Shown one piece after another: positions 63,001-64,000 of a DNA stretch of 64,000 nucleotides. Position 1 is the stretch's first letter. Every line of letters begins with the position of its first letter. A program made the position numbers and the translations under genes. Below the pieces are notes generated by a model that ran no database searches, had not been told where the DNA came from, and was given only the letters and a program-made list of their open reading frames with translations. The DNA comes from Blepharisma japonicum (lineage: Eukaryota > Ciliophora > Heterotrichea > Heterotrichida > Blepharismidae), in assembly GCA_949751835.1 (NCBI GenBank), contig CATKHK010000085.1, positions 1 to 64,000 of the forward strand, read 5' to 3'.

Positions 63001-64000
63001 ATGGATAAATACGAGGTTATTGGGAAAATTGGTAAAGGATCATTCGGCGAAGTATCAAAAATCATCAGAAAATCTGACCGAAAAGAGCTCGTATGAAAAG
63101 AAATCAATTATGGAGGAATGTCTGAAAAGGAAAAATCTCAGCTAGTAGCTGAGGTAAATATTTTGCGGGAGTTAAGACATCCAAATATCGTCCGATATTA
63201 TGATAGAATAGTCGACAAAAAGAATGCAAAAATTTATATTGTAATGGAATTCTGTGCTGGAGGAGACTTAGGAAGCTTAATAAAGAAAAAGCAAAAAACT
63301 CGAGAAAATTTCAATGAGGACACTATATGAAAAATTATTATTCAATTATGTTTAGCATTAATGTCATGCCATAAAAGAGAAAAAGGAAAAATATTACATA
63401 GAGATATAAAGCCTGGAAATATATTTTTAGATGAAAATTTTAATGTGAAATTAGGAGACTTTGGGCTTAGCAGAATGATGAACGAAGACTCAATTTATGC
63501 TTACACTCATGTAGGAACTCCTTATTATATGTCTCCAGAACAGTTTTCTGATGGGAAGTATAACGAAAAATCTGACATATGGTCAACTGGCTGCTTGCTA
63601 TTTGAAATTTGTGCATTGACCCCGCCTTTTCATGCAAGAACCCAAGCAGAGTTGGCACTAAAAGTAAAAGAAGGTTTAAAAGAAAGAATTCCTAAGCAGT
63701 ACTCAAGTGACCTTCAGCTGCTAGTAAACGCTATGATGACAGTTGACTACAACAGGCGCCCAAGCATAGAAGAAATCCTAAGAAATCCTTTTATTTCTTT
63801 AAGAATCAAAGAAAATCAAATAAAAGAATTAAATTCGAAAATCAAAAAAGACGAAGAAAAATTAAAAGAAAGAGAAAATAAAGCAAGAAATAATCGAGAA
63901 TTATTAAAAAAAAGAGAAGAAGAAATAAGGATAAGGGAAATAAAAATGCTGGAAGATATGAAAAATAGAGAAAAAAAGGAAGAAAAAAGAGAAGAAAAAA
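63001..64000 (+). CDS. NEK2: NEK2-like protein kinase (3' end beyond the window)
   Basis: 333 codons visible, no stop reached. Kinase domain about 4-262: GKGSFGEV glycine loop, LVWKEINYGGM with Lys33 and a TGA-Trp at 32 exactly where human NEK2 has LVWKELDYGSM, ELRHPNIVRYYDRIVD, HRDIKPGNIFLD (HRD 133-135), DFG 153-155, VGTPYYMSPEQ and YNEKSDIWSTGCLLFE. A charged coiled coil follows at once (ENQIKELNSKIKKDEEKLKE), as in NEK2. NEK2 acts at centrosomes/basal bodies. No intron seen in the visible part. Confidence 0.96.

Overview
The window reads as macronuclear DNA of a heterotrich ciliate, most likely Blepharisma or a close relative. Many conserved proteins run straight through in-frame TGA codons at positions where the family has tryptophan (for example the LVWKE motif of a NEK2-like kinase at 63001), while every gene ends in TAA or TAG. 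In-frame interruptions are removed by introns of only 15 or 16 nt (I see 14: eleven of 15 nt and three of 16 nt), nearly all GTA...TAG. UGA=Trp together with 15-16 nt introns is known from Blepharisma; the genus is my inference. DNA is AT-rich and genes are packed with very short spacers on both strands.

Layout. 1-65 is the 5' end of the 18S rRNA gene on the minus strand, followed by its external spacer/promoter. 1.3-11.9 kb holds housekeeping and unknown genes: an S49 peptidase homologue lacking its serine, a LITAF-type protein, a 990-residue coiled-coil protein, an HTH protein, an MGC-lipidated ubiquitin-like protein, a divergent H2A and a GS28 SNARE. 11.9-18.7 kb is a tandem array of a family I do not recognise (coiled coil, glycine-zipper membrane segment, C-terminal J domain; two intact copies and one broken), followed by a candidate Pol III structured RNA. 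19.7-35.1 kb holds a pseudokinase/zinc-finger/SPRY protein, YKT6, a Cys-rich secreted protein, a cathepsin, B9D1, phytochelatin synthase, a START-like protein, the WASH subunit SWIP and Rab2.

35.1-41.6 kb is the most unusual part: seven tandem loci encoding a Notch-type LNR ectodomain, one membrane helix and a cytosolic RING-H2 domain, with a 15/16-nt intron at the same place just after the helix. A 1.4-kb block, including DNA copied from upstream of the Rab2 gene, has been duplicated inside the cluster; one copy lacks the RING and one is broken.

42.2-64 kb carries a glucose-6-phosphatase/PAP2-type phosphatase, an ARM/HEAT protein, TOM40, three tandem ADA2/ADGF-type deaminases, a ZCCHC9-like protein, a catalytically dead cathepsin, an inositol polyphosphate kinase, two tandem 2-hydroxyacid dehydrogenases, snurportin, a PX protein, BOLA3, a small membrane protein, CFAP410, an unknown, and the start of NEK2.

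Themes: membrane traffic (GS28, YKT6, Rab2, SWIP, PX), cilium/basal body (B9D1, CFAP410, NEK2), and repeated local gene duplication followed by decay or loss of catalytic residues. No credible virus-like element or CRISPR array was seen. All coordinates come from reading the sequence by eye; homology calls are from remembered family motifs, not from searches.
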